The position numbers and the translations under genes are program-made. Source: Candidatus Aminicenantes bacterium UBA1061 (GTDB lineage: Bacteria > Acidobacteriota > Aminicenantia > Aminicenantales > Saccharicenantaceae). Taken from it: a stretch of DNA of 64,000 bases. This document shows positions 46,104-55,435 of the stretch, piece after piece. The notes below the pieces were generated by a model, which had not been told where the DNA came from, did no database searches, and was given only the letters and a program-made list of their open reading frames with translations. The stretch is taken from contig DCDG01000047.1 in the NCBI GenBank assembly GCA_002316315.1, positions 381 through 64,380 on the forward strand. Reading direction: 5' to 3'. Within the stretch, counting starts at the first letter, position 1; each line of letters opens with the position of its first letter.

Positions 46104-46830
46104 TTGGGCTTAAGGATTGATTTGAGTGGATGCATTTTAGTCTGTAATGAGGATAGTCTTATTATTGCTGAGCCTCTTTAGTGTGATATTAACACATTCT
46201 TTTTTGGCGCTACCGGAGTAAAGATCCAATTGAATAAAAGAGGTGAAACTTATCAGTGGTTTTGAGAACAACTAACTTTCATTAAAGGATGAAATATAGC
46301 AATTTTCCGTATTATGCCAGAAAACACAAACGCATTTACCCCTTCTCGGCGTGGCCGTTAGGTTAGCTGTCTAACGGGCCAGATTATGCTCCTGCACTAT
46401 GGTGTACCAGCGGTGCACAAGGTCTGGTTCAGCCAGTGGCAGTTTTTTCACCATCCAGGAGGAGGCTATCAGACCGCGCAGGTTGCAATACTGGAAGAAG
46501 ATAGACCACCGGCATGATTGGCATGCAGCCTCAGCCGGAGGTTCAATGAGGGAACAGGCACCGTCTATTCCCTCCGGAAAGACTGCGGCGGGTGGGGCTA
46601 TTCAGGTAAAAGTGAAGTGTAAAAGATAGGGGATGCTGACGTTAAAGAGAGTGAGATATCAGTCAAGGTAGAATTGCGAATGAGAACAAGCGTTTGTCTT
46701 TATTTGGGGAAAAGAATAAGCCTTATATATATATAATAAGTATCAGAAGAAACGGAAGGTCTGGCAAAAGCTTATAAGCGAGTTCTGGCAATTGACAATA
46801 ATGGCTGCTCTCCCCTATAATTTAAATGTC
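46104..46830 (+). other. Gene-poor gap with possible decayed coding sequence
   Basis: No intact gene can be defended in these 727 bases. A 76-codon frame at 46399-46629 has no ribosome-binding site. In a different frame from about 46400 to 46735, interrupted by two stops, there are protein-like stretches (VWFSQWQFFHHPGGGYQTA; GTGTVYSLRKDCGGWGYSGK; ESEISVKVELR), so a decayed gene is possible. A hairpin with arms 46353-46361 and 46371-46380 lies before it, and a short (ta)n tract occurs near 46725-46735. The promoter of tmRNA must lie at the right end. Confidence 0.4.
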
Positions 46831-47182
46831 GGGGGCGAAATGGACTCGACGGAGGTAGTGAAGCAGAAGCTGCAGGCCGAGGTCCCATCAACCTCGTTAA
46901 ACAGGTGGGAAAAAATTAACTGCAGAACCTATTGCAGTCGCTGCCTGATAGAAAGTGCAGCCGTCTTTGCCAGCCTGTCCTGCGGGCCGGTAGAGACGCC
47001 GTTTAGCAGGATAGTTCGGCGGGTGTGCTCAGGGCTCGCTGGATGAACTACCTCTTGAGCTGGTTGAGTGGAGCTCTTCCTCTTCGAGAACCGCTCAATA
47101 AGACACAAAGAAGGGGATAAGCCTGTAGAGGCTGGCTGTGGAATGCTTCCGGACGCGGGTTCGATTCCCGCCGCCTCCACCA
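46831..47182 (+). ncRNA. ssrA: Transfer-messenger RNA (tmRNA)
   Basis: The 352 bases show the tmRNA 5' signature (gggggcgaaatggactcgac) and the tRNA-like 3' end: T arm gcggg-ttcgatt-cccgc, acceptor strand cgcctcc pairing with the 5' gggggcg through one G-U, and an encoded CCA at 47180-47182. The resume codon appears to be GCA at 46922, with tag A-E-P-I-A-V-A-A and double stop TGA TAG (46946-46951). The tag is short and ends AVAA rather than the usual ALAA. It rescues stalled ribosomes with SmpB, which is not in the window. Confidence 0.95.
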
Positions 47183-47217
47183 TTTTTTTATAAAGTTGAA
47201 TTTATAGATAAAAAATA

Positions 47218-48456
47218 ATGAAGAGATTCATAAAACTTTATTTAGCAATAATAGCTGCCTTGATCTTATTCAGTGGGCAGGTCTCTCACCTGACAGGAGC
47301 ACCGGCCGGCGCAAAAGCTATTCCTGTTATAAAAGTCTCAGTTGAAGATTCCTCTGAGGCTACCCGGGTGAGAATAAGTGGAGGCTCTAATCTTGACTAT
47401 AACCTGAAGAAATCTTCGGAGTCTTTGGTCGTCACCTTTAGAGCTCTGAGTGGTCTGAAGCTCGAAAAAAATGCTTTTACCAGTCAGGTGATTAAATCGA
47501 TTGACCTGGCTAAATCACCTGAGGCCTATTTGTTGATTATTAAGACTATCTCGCCTGATTTTTCTTACACCTCATCAGCCAGAAAGAACCCTTTTGAGCT
47601 GAACCTCAATTTAAAGTTAAAGAGCGGGACAGCAGCCAGGGAAACAAAACCGGCAGAAACAGTTCCAAAAAATCCCCCGGTCAAAGGAAAAGAGGTGGAC
47701 CGGTCAGTAGTTAACCAGGCAGGAGAGCCAGCCAGCCGGGTCCTCGATGCCGGCCCTTTCAGGAAAAAAGACATGAAAACTATTGTCATCGATCCAGGAC
47801 ATGGGGGAATTGAGATTGGAGCCAAGGGCAATTATGGAACTCTGGAAAAAGATGTTACTCTGGCTGTGGCCAAAAAACTCAAGGAGAGAATTGAAGGGGA
47901 GCTGAAATACCGGGTGGTGATGACCAGAGATTCTGATGTGGTGGTAGCACTTGACCGGCGAGCGGCGGTGGCCAACAATAATAAAGCTGATCTTTTTATT
48001 AGTATTCACGCCAATGGCTCAAGGCGTAACAATGCCCGCGGGTCAGAAACTTATTTTTTAAGCCTTAATGCTACTGATGAGGAATCACGTCGTCTGGCCT
48101 ATTTTGAAAATAATTCAGGCGAGCTGGAAAATCGTCTGGGCGAACAGGATTTTGATGATCTGAAGCTTATCCTCTGGGATATGGCCCAATCGGCCTATCT
48201 CAAGCAGAGTAGCCAGCTGGCTGAGTTTGTCCAGGGCCAGCTCAATCAATTATTAAACACACAAAATCGTGGCATCAAGCAAGCGCCCTTTAAAGTTCTC
48301 ACCGGGGTAGCCTGCCCGGCCATCCTGGTAGAAGTTGCCTTCATTACCAATCCAGACGAGGAGAAAAAGCTGCGGTCAGAAGAGTTTCAATCTCAGGTGG
48401 CTGAAGCTCTCTTTGGTGGACTGAATGAATATTTTCGTCTATATGAAAAGCCATGA
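47218..48456 (+). CDS. N-acetylmuramoyl-L-alanine amidase with AMIN domain
   Basis: This 412-residue protein has a signal peptide (about 1-27), an AMIN domain (about 38-140, peptidoglycan/septal targeting) and a linker rich in Pro/Lys. The Amidase_3 catalytic domain (about 190-412) shows zinc ligands in IDPGHGG, TLEKD and ISIHANGS and the catalytic Glu in LVEVAFITN. It cleaves the bond between MurNAc and the stem peptide in the periplasm, as AmiC does in cell separation. It overlaps the next gene by 4 bases and starts 35 bases after tmRNA. Confidence 0.93.
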   Translation: MKRFIKLYLAIIAALILFSGQVSHLTGAPAGAKAIPVIKVSVEDSSEATRVRISGGSNLDYNLKKSSESLVVTFRALSGLKLEKNAFTSQVIKSIDLAKSPEAYLLIIKTISPDFSYTSSARKNPFELNLNLKLKSGTAARETKPAETVPKNPPVKGKEVDRSVVNQAGEPASRVLDAGPFRKKDMKTIVIDPGHGGIEIGAKGNYGTLEKDVTLAVAKKLKERIEGELKYRVVMTRDSDVVVALDRRAAVANNNKADLFISIHANGSRRNNARGSETYFLSLNATDEESRRLAYFENNSGELENRLGEQDFDDLKLILWDMAQSAYLKQSSQLAEFVQGQLNQLLNTQNRGIKQAPFKVLTGVACPAILVEVAFITNPDEEKKLRSEEFQSQVAEALFGGLNEYFRLYEKP

Positions 48457-49043
48457 AAAAGAATAAGAGCAAAAATAAGAAGTTGAGGATTCTGCTGGTT
48501 TTGCTGGTCATTCTGGCCGTACTCGTCATGGTTTTTTTATTCGGCAGCCGGAAGGAGAAGATAAAACATGAGAGCCATTCGGCTGGAGCTGACCAGGTGG
48601 CCGGGAAAAAAGCCGAAATAACAATGAAACAGGTTACGTTGTTTTTTCTATCGGATAATGATGGTCTGTTGCATCCCGAAGAAAGGGAAATACCAGAGTC
48701 AGATATTAATAGCGAGGCAAGAGCAGTTGTAGAGGAATTGATTAGAGGTCCGCAAACCGGGCTGATGGCAGTTATTCCGGGGAATACCAGGTTGCGGCAG
48801 TTATTTGTAACAACTGATGGCCTGGCCTATGTTGATCTTTCCAGGCAGGTGACAGAGGCCAATTTTTATGGTTCCTCGGGAGAGATGGCCGTTGTTTATT
48901 CAATTGTTGACTCCTTAGCCTACAACTTCAAATCGATTAAAAAGGTCAGCCTGCTCATTGAGGGTAATGAACGGGAAACTCTAGGAGGGCATGTTGACCT
49001 CTCCAATCCTTTTCTTCCAGATTATTCTTTGATTGCCCGTTAG
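48453..49043 (+). CDS. GerMN-domain membrane-anchored protein
   Basis: This 196-residue protein has a Lys-rich cytoplasmic start, a membrane helix at about 11-31 and a GerMN (sporulation/germination-type) domain at about 58-190. That domain has VTLFFLSDNDGLLHPEER, VVEELIRGP and AYVDLSRQVTE. GerMN domains are common next to amidases in bacteria that do not sporulate and are thought to act at the cell wall. It is translationally coupled to the amidase. Exact role unknown. Confidence 0.85.
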   Translation: MKKNKSKNKKLRILLVLLVILAVLVMVFLFGSRKEKIKHESHSAGADQVAGKKAEITMKQVTLFFLSDNDGLLHPEEREIPESDINSEARAVVEELIRGPQTGLMAVIPGNTRLRQLFVTTDGLAYVDLSRQVTEANFYGSSGEMAVVYSIVDSLAYNFKSIKKVSLLIEGNERETLGGHVDLSNPFLPDYSLIAR

Positions 49044-49060
49044 TTGGCCAGGCAAATCCC

Positions 49061-50395
49061 ATGACCAGAATAAAAAAGTTACCCCGGGTAGTTATCCTTG
49101 GCTATCCCAATGTGGGTAAGTCCACTTTGTTTAATCGCCTCCTGGGCCAGCGCAAGGCTCTGGTTCATTCTCTCCCCGGGATGACCAGGGACCTGGTGAC
49201 CGGAGTGGTTAAACAATCGGGCCGTGAATATCTTCTGGTTGATACCGGGGGTTTTGTTGCCGGAGAAACTGATCCTATCTCGGTCAGGGTTCGAGACAAA
49301 GCCTGGGAAGCAGCCAGAACGGGTGACGTTTTGATTTTTATGGTTGACGGCCTGCGCCCGCTGTCCAGCGGCGAGGAAGAACTTTTTGTCCAGTTAAAGA
49401 AACTCAACCGGCCGGTTATAGTTGCCGTTAATAAAATAGACACACCTCAGAGCCAGCCAGATCTTTCAGATTTTTATCGGCTGGGGCAGACTGACTTCCT
49501 GACGATATCGGCTGAACACAAAATTAATATAGATCTCCTAAAGGAAAAAATTCAGGAGCTTCTTCCTGAGCGTCCCGAAGTCGAGACGGCTGAAAATGAT
49601 GGAGACTCTATTTTAAGAATAGCCATTGTCGGCCGGATTAATGTCGGCAAGTCATCTATTATTAACCGGCTTTGCGGAGAAGAGAGGCTTCTGGTCAGTG
49701 ACATTCCCGGGACAACCAGGGATAGCATTGATACTCTGATCACCAGAAATAAGAAAACTTATTGTCTAATAGATACAGCAGGAATCAGAAAATTCAGCGG
49801 GACGGGTGATTCCAGGGAAAAAGCTGGAATTATCAGGGCCGAAAAAAATATCAAACAAGCGGACGTCATCTGCCTGGTCATGGATGTTAATGAGTTTCCC
49901 ACCAGACAGGATGCCAGAATTGCCAGCCTGGCCTTTGAGTCAGGTAAGCCACTGATCATAGCCTTAAATAAATGGGATTTAGTTGAAAAGTCCAGAGTCA
50001 ATCCGGCTGAAGTTAAAAAATATGTTTTCGACCGGCTACATTTTGTTGATTATGCGCCGCTCATTTTTGTTTCTGCTCTTACGGGTCAGAGGGTTGTCAA
50101 AATACTCGATCTGGCGGAAGAGGTTTATCAGGCTGCTTCCAAGAAAATTGAGACTCGCCTTCTGAACCAATTCTGGGGGAAATTTTCCCAGCACTATCCA
50201 CCAAAAGGTCTTGATGGCTCGCTGCTTAAAATTAAATACCTGGTTCAAAAGGGGGTCAGGCCACCTGTCTTTATCCTTTTCGGTCATAATCAGGACAAAC
50301 TGCACCCTGCCTATGAGAAATTCCTGGCAGATAAGCTTAGAGAGAATTTTAAATTTACCGGCACGCCGGTGGTTTTTAAGGTTCGCCGAGGGTGA
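49061..50395 (+). CDS. der: Tandem-domain ribosome-assembly GTPase Der (EngA)
   Basis: The 444 residues hold two G domains and a C-terminal KH-like domain. The first P-loop is GYPNVGKSTLFNRL near 14, with DTGGF and NKID. The second is GRINVGKSSIINRL near 193, with DTAGIRKF and NKWD. The KH-like end (PPVFILFGHN) is complete. It is required for 50S maturation. It starts 18 bases after the GerMN gene. Confidence 0.96.
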   Translation: MTRIKKLPRVVILGYPNVGKSTLFNRLLGQRKALVHSLPGMTRDLVTGVVKQSGREYLLVDTGGFVAGETDPISVRVRDKAWEAARTGDVLIFMVDGLRPLSSGEEELFVQLKKLNRPVIVAVNKIDTPQSQPDLSDFYRLGQTDFLTISAEHKINIDLLKEKIQELLPERPEVETAENDGDSILRIAIVGRINVGKSSIINRLCGEERLLVSDIPGTTRDSIDTLITRNKKTYCLIDTAGIRKFSGTGDSREKAGIIRAEKNIKQADVICLVMDVNEFPTRQDARIASLAFESGKPLIIALNKWDLVEKSRVNPAEVKKYVFDRLHFVDYAPLIFVSALTGQRVVKILDLAEEVYQAASKKIETRLLNQFWGKFSQHYPPKGLDGSLLKIKYLVQKGVRPPVFILFGHNQDKLHPAYEKFLADKLRENFKFTGTPVVFKVRRG

Positions 50396-50422
50396 CTTTT
50401 GACGGTCAAACTGCATTTTTTC

Positions 50423-50451
50423 TTGACTTTAGAGCTATATTCTTATATAAA
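50423..50451 (+). promoter_or_regulatory. Promoter of the TPR lipoprotein gene
   Basis: TTGACT (50423-50428) and TATAAA (50446-50451) are separated by 17 bases, in the gap after der and 44 bases before the lipoprotein start. Confidence 0.65.
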
Positions 50452-50494
50452 TTTATTCTAATTATTAGAAGACCAGATGTTTAAGGAGGTCATG

Positions 50495-51505
50495 ATGTCT
50501 CGTCATAGGATAAACAGCTTGGCCGTCATCGTTTTAGCCTTGGCTGTTCTTGTGACCGCAACCAGTTGCGAGAAGCTTAAGGTCAATAATTTGCAGGCTA
50601 ATTATCATTTTAAAAGAGCCAACAACCTCTTTAGAGAGGGCAAGTACCGCAATGCTGTTACTGAGTATGAACTGGCTTTGAAGTATAAGCCAGATCTGAT
50701 TCAAGCTTATCGCTACATTGGTGAAAGCTACAAACAGCTCTATAAACCAGGCGTCCAGTCCGCCTTGAATAAAGAATTTGAAACCAAAGCCCTGGAAGCC
50801 TTGAGCAAAGCCCTGGAGATAGATCCTAATAATATCGAGATTATCTATTCCCTGGGTGATATGTATGACAAGCTGCGGAAATTTGAGGAGGCGGAAAAAC
50901 TCTATTTGAGGATCCTGGAGCTTGATCCTCAGAACATGGATAACTTCTATGTTGTAGCTGAGTTTTATAGCCGCTATGCCGGTGAGATTCCTGATGCTGC
51001 TAAGAAGGCTGAAACCATGTATCTTCGCCGCATAGAAGCTGACCCTGAAAATCCCATGGGTTATGCTTATGCTGCCAATTATTATGAACATCTACCCGTT
51101 TCAGAGCAGAATTTCGAACAGGCTCTCGAAAATTATGATAAGGCCAATATGTTCTGGGAGAAAAGAATATCTCTTACCCCAGATGATCCCCAGTCCTGGC
51201 TGGCCAAGGGAGTAAATCGCTGGGGTCGTGCTTACCGGTTTCAATCATTGTCGGCGGCAGAGAGATTAGCCATCGCCAGGGAAGCTCTCCAGGCTATCGA
51301 AAAAGCCAGGGATCTTGATCCGAATTATCCTGAGCCATATGCTTGGTTAAGCGTCCTTTACAGGAGCGTTCTGGCTGTGCTTGAACCAGATAAAGCAGCC
51401 AGATACACAGCTGAGGCTGAAAAGAATATTGAAAAGTTTAATGACCTCAGAAACAAAGCAGCTGAAAAGAAGAAACTCGAAGAAGAATTAAAGAAAGTAG
51501 ATTAA
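50495..51505 (+). CDS. TPR-repeat lipoprotein
   Basis: I chose the ATG at 50495, 5 bases after the AGGAGG at 50484-50489. Two earlier in-frame ATGs (50477, 50492) lie before or too near that site. The 337-residue product begins with a lipoprotein signal (LAVIVLALAVLVTATSC). TPR repeats follow from about 38 to 300 (ALEIDPNNIEIIYSLGDMYD, LYLRILELDPQNMDNFYVVA, EKARDLDPNYPEPYAWLSVL) and a Lys-rich coiled end. It is an outer- or inner-membrane-anchored scaffold; its partner is unknown. It has its own promoter and terminator. Confidence 0.85.
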   Translation: MSRHRINSLAVIVLALAVLVTATSCEKLKVNNLQANYHFKRANNLFREGKYRNAVTEYELALKYKPDLIQAYRYIGESYKQLYKPGVQSALNKEFETKALEALSKALEIDPNNIEIIYSLGDMYDKLRKFEEAEKLYLRILELDPQNMDNFYVVAEFYSRYAGEIPDAAKKAETMYLRRIEADPENPMGYAYAANYYEHLPVSEQNFEQALENYDKANMFWEKRISLTPDDPQSWLAKGVNRWGRAYRFQSLSAAERLAIAREALQAIEKARDLDPNYPEPYAWLSVLYRSVLAVLEPDKAARYTAEAEKNIEKFNDLRNKAAEKKKLEEELKKVD

Positions 51506-51521
51506 CTCCAGAGTTGATTTG

Positions 51522-51560
51522 AGGGCAGGTTGAGCTTAATCGACCTGCCCTTTTTTATTT
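51522..51560 (+). terminator. Rho-independent terminator after the TPR lipoprotein gene
   Basis: A 9-bp stem (51522-51530, agggcaggt, with 51543-51551) and a 12-base loop are followed by a run of Ts. It starts 17 bases after the stop codon. Confidence 0.88.
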
Positions 51561-51568
51561 ATCTTTAA

Positions 51569-52246
51569 ATGTTTATACCGTTAAAGGATGAGAATCCGAC
51601 CGAAAAATTTTCTATTATTACAGTCAGCCTTATTGTTATCAATTGTCTGGTCTTTATTTATCAAGCCCTGTCACCCCAGGGCCTTGAATATTATGTCCTT
51701 AAATTTGGTATTATCCCCTATGAAATAATGCACTGGAGCTTCGAAGCAGGTGTGCCTAGAGTCGCCTGGCCTTTGAGTTTGTTAACCGGGATGTTCCTTC
51801 ACGGGAGCCTTTTCCATCTTGGCGGTAACATGCTTTATCTCTGGATTTTTGGTAATAACGTTGAAGATGTGCTTGGTCATTTTCGCTATTTGCTTTTATA
51901 CCTCATCTCAGGATTGTCTGCCTCTTTATTTCACACTGTCTTTTCTGCGAATTCTCAGGTTCCAATGATCGGGGCCAGCGGGGCGATTGCCGGTTTGCTT
52001 GGCGCCTATCTTGTTTTGTTTCCCTCGGCCAGGATTAAAACGCTGCTGTTTCTTTTTGTCTATGTGAGTATTATTTACATCCCGGCCTGGATCTTCCTTG
52101 GGCTGTGGTTTGCGCTTCAGGTGGCCAACGTTGGTCTCGGAGGCGGTGTCGCCTGGTTTGCTCATGTTGGTGGTTTTTTAACGGGCATGGCTTTAATGTG
52201 GCAGAGGCTCAGAAAGGGGCTTAATATCAATAATTATTATTCCTAA
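51569..52246 (+). CDS. Rhomboid-family intramembrane serine protease
   Basis: This 225-residue protein has six membrane helices. The catalytic Ser is in GASGAIAGLLGAY (near 142) and the His is in WFAHVGGFLTGM (near 206). The L1-loop tryptophan/arginine region of rhomboids is seen around AGVPRVAWPLSLLTGMFLHG, with HLGGNMLYLW. It cuts membrane proteins within the bilayer. The start follows a terminator by only 8 bases, and no strong ribosome-binding site or separate promoter was found, so it may depend on readthrough. Confidence 0.9.
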   Translation: MFIPLKDENPTEKFSIITVSLIVINCLVFIYQALSPQGLEYYVLKFGIIPYEIMHWSFEAGVPRVAWPLSLLTGMFLHGSLFHLGGNMLYLWIFGNNVEDVLGHFRYLLLYLISGLSASLFHTVFSANSQVPMIGASGAIAGLLGAYLVLFPSARIKTLLFLFVYVSIIYIPAWIFLGLWFALQVANVGLGGGVAWFAHVGGFLTGMALMWQRLRKGLNINNYYS

Positions 52247-52306
52247 TTTTATCTTGAATTTAGGAAGGAGAAAAGCTATAATCAACTTCTCTGAAAATTC
52301 AGTTTA

Positions 52307-52335
52307 TTGACAATTTGGTCATATTTTAGTATTTT
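52307..52335 (+). promoter_or_regulatory. Promoter of rplM-rpsI
   Basis: A consensus TTGACA (52307-52312) is followed after 17 bases by TATTTT (52330-52335). It leaves a leader of about 40 bases before rplM. Confidence 0.55.
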
Positions 52336-52381
52336 TACGCATCGGTATAATTGTATTTTCTTTTAATGACAGGTTGGAAAA

Positions 52382-52810
52382 ATGAAGACTTATCACCCAA
52401 AAAAAGGCGAAATTCAACAGAAATGGTGGCTGGTAAATGCTGAAGACCAGGTTCTCGGCAGGCTGGCCACTGAAGTAGCTGTCCTCCTCCGGGGTAAGAA
52501 CAAGCCTCAATTTGCTCCGAATGTGGATAGTGGCGATTTTGTTGTGGTGGTCAATGCCGACAAGATAAAGGTCACGGGCAACAAACTTGAAGATAAGGTC
52601 TATTATCGCCACAGCCTTTATCCCGGGGGCTTAAGGGAAACCGGGCTTAAAGAAATGCTTGATACCAAACCGGAGGAGGTTATCCGGCGGGCCGTCTCGG
52701 GAATGATGCCAAAGAACAAACTGGGCCGGTCGATTCTAAAGAAGCTTAAGGTTTACCGTGGAGCTGAACATCCCCATCAGGCCCAGAACCCTGAGGAATA
52801 TAAGATATAA
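52382..52810 (+). CDS. rplM: 50S ribosomal protein L13
   Basis: This 142-residue protein shows the family core [33 protein letters not shown] and [20 protein letters not shown]13 is an early-assembly large-subunit protein. It lies 15 bases before rpsI, the usual L13-S9 pair. Confidence 0.97.
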   Translation: MKTYHPKKGEIQQKWWLVNAEDQVLGRLATEVAVLLRGKNKPQFAPNVDSGDFVVVVNADKIKVTGNKLEDKVYYRHSLYPGGLRETGLKEMLDTKPEEVIRRAVSGMMPKNKLGRSILKKLKVYRGAEHPHQAQNPEEYKI

Positions 52811-52825
52811 GATTTAGGAGGAACT

Positions 52826-53230
52826 TTGAGTCTCATTCAATATTATGGAACAGGGAAACGGAAAAATGCTATTGCCCGAGTTTTCCTTCGCTCGGGAAAG
52901 GGAGATATCACTCTTGTCGTCAATAAGAAGATTCATCCTTATGAAGAATATTTTAAGTTGGAATCTTTACGCTCTCTTATTCATCAGCCGTTGATGCTAA
53001 CTGAGACGGACAAAAAGTTTGATATTTTTATGAGGATTGAGGGCGGAGGAATACATGGACAGGCAGAAGCAGTCAGGCTGGGTATAGCCCGGGCCTTGCT
53101 TGAATTTAATAAAGAACTCAAACCGGTCTTGAGAAATGCTGGCTTGCTGACCAGAGATTCAAGAATTAAAGAGCGGAAGAAATATGGCCTGCTGGCGGCC
53201 AGAAAGGCACCACAATATCATAAGAGATAA
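52826..53230 (+). CDS. rpsI: 30S ribosomal protein S9
   Basis: This 134-residue protein starts at TTG, 6 bases after AGGAGG. YYGTGKRKNAIARVFLRSG opens the protein and the C-terminal tail RKAPQYHKR, which reaches the P-site tRNA, is intact. No ATG at this end would keep the conserved start. It is co-transcribed with rplM. Confidence 0.96.
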   Translation: MSLIQYYGTGKRKNAIARVFLRSGKGDITLVVNKKIHPYEEYFKLESLRSLIHQPLMLTETDKKFDIFMRIEGGGIHGQAEAVRLGIARALLEFNKELKPVLRNAGLLTRDSRIKERKKYGLLAARKAPQYHKR

Positions 53231-53254
53231 AGATTTAGCGGTGGAGGGATAGCT

Positions 53255-54049
53255 TTGGTTTCAGTTATGATGAAAGAATTGTTAGAAGCTGGCGTTCATT
53301 TCGGGCATCAGACCCGACGCTGGAATCCTAAGATGAAAGAATACATCTTTGGACAGAGGAATGGGATCTATATTATTGACCTGCAGAAAACCATTAAGAA
53401 TTTTAAAGAGGCTTTGCAGTTTCTCAGGACAACAGCAGAAAATGGCCGTGAGATACTTTTTGTTGGCACGAAGAAGCAGGCTCAGGATATCATCAGGGAT
53501 TATGCGACTAGATGTGAGTCAAGCTATGTAAATCAGCGCTGGCTTGGTGGTTTGCTGACCAATTTCAAGACGATCAGGACCAGCGTTGACAAGCTGGTTG
53601 AAATGGAAGAAATGAGGGAAGACGGTCGCTGGGATCTCCTGCCTAAAAAAGAGCAGTACCGGCAGGAGAAAATCTATAGAAAACTGCAGAAAAACCTGGG
53701 CGGGTTGAAACGGCTGACAGAACTGCCCGGCGCTCTTTTTATTATTGACTCTTCCAAAGAAGAAATTGCCATTGCTGAAGCCAAGAAGGTTGGTATCCCC
53801 ATTGTGGCTGTAGTGGATACTAATGGTGATCCGGAGGGAATAGATTATCCTATCCCGGGTAATGACGATGCAGTTAGAGCTATAGAACTTTTTGCTTCTA
53901 AAGTGGCAGAAGCCATAATTGAAGGGAAAAAGGCCAGGCTGGCTCAGGGTATGATGGAAGAGAAGAAAGAAGAAGTCGCGGGTGAAGCAGCAGTATTGCC
54001 TGAGGAAACCGGAGCTGAACTCACGGATAAAACAGAAAAAACCGAGTAA
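53255..54049 (+). CDS. rpsB: 30S ribosomal protein S2
   Basis: This 264-residue protein starts at TTG with ggaggg 7 bases upstream; an in-frame ATG four codons on is possible. [33 protein letters not shown] and [20 protein letters not shown] are family signatures. The C-terminal ~35 residues are an acidic tail. The order rpsB-tsf-pyrH-frr is the classic bacterial cluster. Confidence 0.97.
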   Translation: MVSVMMKELLEAGVHFGHQTRRWNPKMKEYIFGQRNGIYIIDLQKTIKNFKEALQFLRTTAENGREILFVGTKKQAQDIIRDYATRCESSYVNQRWLGGLLTNFKTIRTSVDKLVEMEEMREDGRWDLLPKKEQYRQEKIYRKLQKNLGGLKRLTELPGALFIIDSSKEEIAIAEAKKVGIPIVAVVDTNGDPEGIDYPIPGNDDAVRAIELFASKVAEAIIEGKKARLAQGMMEEKKEEVAGEAAVLPEETGAELTDKTEKTE

Positions 54050-54069
54050 CTTTCTTAAAGGAGAAGGCG

Positions 54070-54666
54070 ATGGAGATTACCGCTCAACTGGTTAAGGAAT
54101 TAAGAGACAGGACGGGAATCGGGATGATGGAGTGCAAGGAAGCCCTGCAGGAAAGCGGCGGAGACATTGAAAAAGCCATCGAAATTTTGCGAAAGAAAGG
54201 CCATGCCAGGGCTCAGGAAAAGTCTGAACGGCAAGCAGCTGATGGTGCTGTTGGTGCTTACATCCATGCCAATAACAGGCTTGGCGTTCTGATTGAGGTC
54301 AACTGCGAAACGGATTTTGTTGCCAGAAATGATGAATTTAAGGACCTGGTTAAAAACCTGGCCATGCAGGTGGCCGCTTCCAATCCAACCTATATTTCGA
54401 GTGAAGATGTCCCGGCCGAGGTTATTGAGGGAGAAAAAGAAATTATCAGGGCCCAGATCCAAGAGGCCAAAAAGCCGCCTCAAATTATCGAGCAGATTGT
54501 TGAGGGAAAGCTTAAGAAATTTTTTGAAGAAGTCTGCCTGCTCGATCAGCCCTATATTAGAGAGGAGAAAATCAAAGTCCGAGATCTGATTAATTCGCAT
54601 ATTGCTAAATTTGGTGAGAATATCAAGGTCAGACGGTTTGTCCGCTTTGAAATCGGAAAATATTAA
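54070..54666 (+). CDS. tsf: Elongation factor Ts (short form)
   Basis: This 198-residue protein is the short Thermus-like form lacking part of the core found in E. coli (283). The N-terminal UBA-like region has VKELRDRTGIGMMECKEAL, and the EF-Tu-contacting motif is EVNCETDFVARNDEF. It recycles EF-Tu-GDP. A ribosome-binding site (aaaggagaa) is present, 21 bases after rpsB. Confidence 0.96.
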   Translation: MEITAQLVKELRDRTGIGMMECKEALQESGGDIEKAIEILRKKGHARAQEKSERQAADGAVGAYIHANNRLGVLIEVNCETDFVARNDEFKDLVKNLAMQVAASNPTYISSEDVPAEVIEGEKEIIRAQIQEAKKPPQIIEQIVEGKLKKFFEEVCLLDQPYIREEKIKVRDLINSHIAKFGENIKVRRFVRFEIGKY

Positions 54667-54679
54667 AATTGGTTTATAG

Positions 54680-55402
54680 ATGATGAGTGAGGGTCAGCCA
54701 GTTTATAAACGGATTCTCCTGAAACTATCAGGGGAGGCTTTGCGGGGGGAGCTGCCCTACGGAATAGATTTTAAACGGGCCGGGTCAATTGCCCATGAAC
54801 TAAATGAAATCCATAATCTGGGGGTGGATATTGCCATCATGATTGGTGGAGGCAATATCTTTCGAGGCTCTCAGGGTGTAGCAGAAGGAATGGACCGGGT
54901 GACGGCTGACCACATTGGTCTGCTGGCCACAGTCATTAATGGTCTGGCTCTCCAGGATGCTCTCGAAAAGAAAGGGTTGGTGACCAGGCTCATTTCGGCC
55001 ATCGAAATAAAGGCTGTGGCTGAGCCATTTATCAGAAGGCGAGTTGTGCGGCATCTGGAAAAAGGCAGAGTAGTTGTTTTTACGGGCGGTCTTGGCAGCC
55101 CTTATTTTACGACTGATACGGCAGCGGTTCTGCGGGCTCTGGAAATCAAAGCTGAGGTCATCTTGAAGGCGACTAAGGTGGATGGAGTTTATTCGGCTGA
55201 TCCGATGGTTGTCGCTGGCGCCACCAGGTTTGAATCTATCAAATTTCTGGAGGTGATGCAGCAGGAATTAAAGGTGATGGATAGCACGGCTATCAGCCTT
55301 TGCAAAGATAATAACCTTCCTATTATTGTCTTTAACCTCAGCCAGCCGGGTAATATTATGAAAGCAGTTTTAGGCCAGAAAGTTGGTACCAAAGTTTCTT
55401 AA
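54680..55402 (+). CDS. pyrH: UMP kinase
   Basis: This 240-residue amino-acid-kinase-fold enzyme phosphorylates [14 protein letters not shown] is near the start, then [30 protein letters not shown] and [16 protein letters not shown], all typical of PyrH. No strong ribosome-binding site is visible before its ATG; it lies 14 bases after tsf, so coupling is likely. Confidence 0.96.
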   Translation: MMSEGQPVYKRILLKLSGEALRGELPYGIDFKRAGSIAHELNEIHNLGVDIAIMIGGGNIFRGSQGVAEGMDRVTADHIGLLATVINGLALQDALEKKGLVTRLISAIEIKAVAEPFIRRRVVRHLEKGRVVVFTGGLGSPYFTTDTAAVLRALEIKAEVILKATKVDGVYSADPMVVAGATRFESIKFLEVMQQELKVMDSTAISLCKDNNLPIIVFNLSQPGNIMKAVLGQKVGTKVS

Positions 55403-55435
55403 CTCTGGCCAGAACTAATTCAAGGAGGGCCGACT

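Noticed and set aside
46353..46380. Integron attC-like site (gttaggt...gtctaac)
   Set aside because: The core-like heptamers occur in the wrong order for attC, and there is no integron integrase or cassette array. It is treated as a simple hairpin.
46399..46629. 76-codon frame upstream of tmRNA as a gene
   Set aside because: It has no ribosome-binding site and an odd Ser/Arg/Gly-rich composition. A different, interrupted frame over the same bases looks more protein-like.
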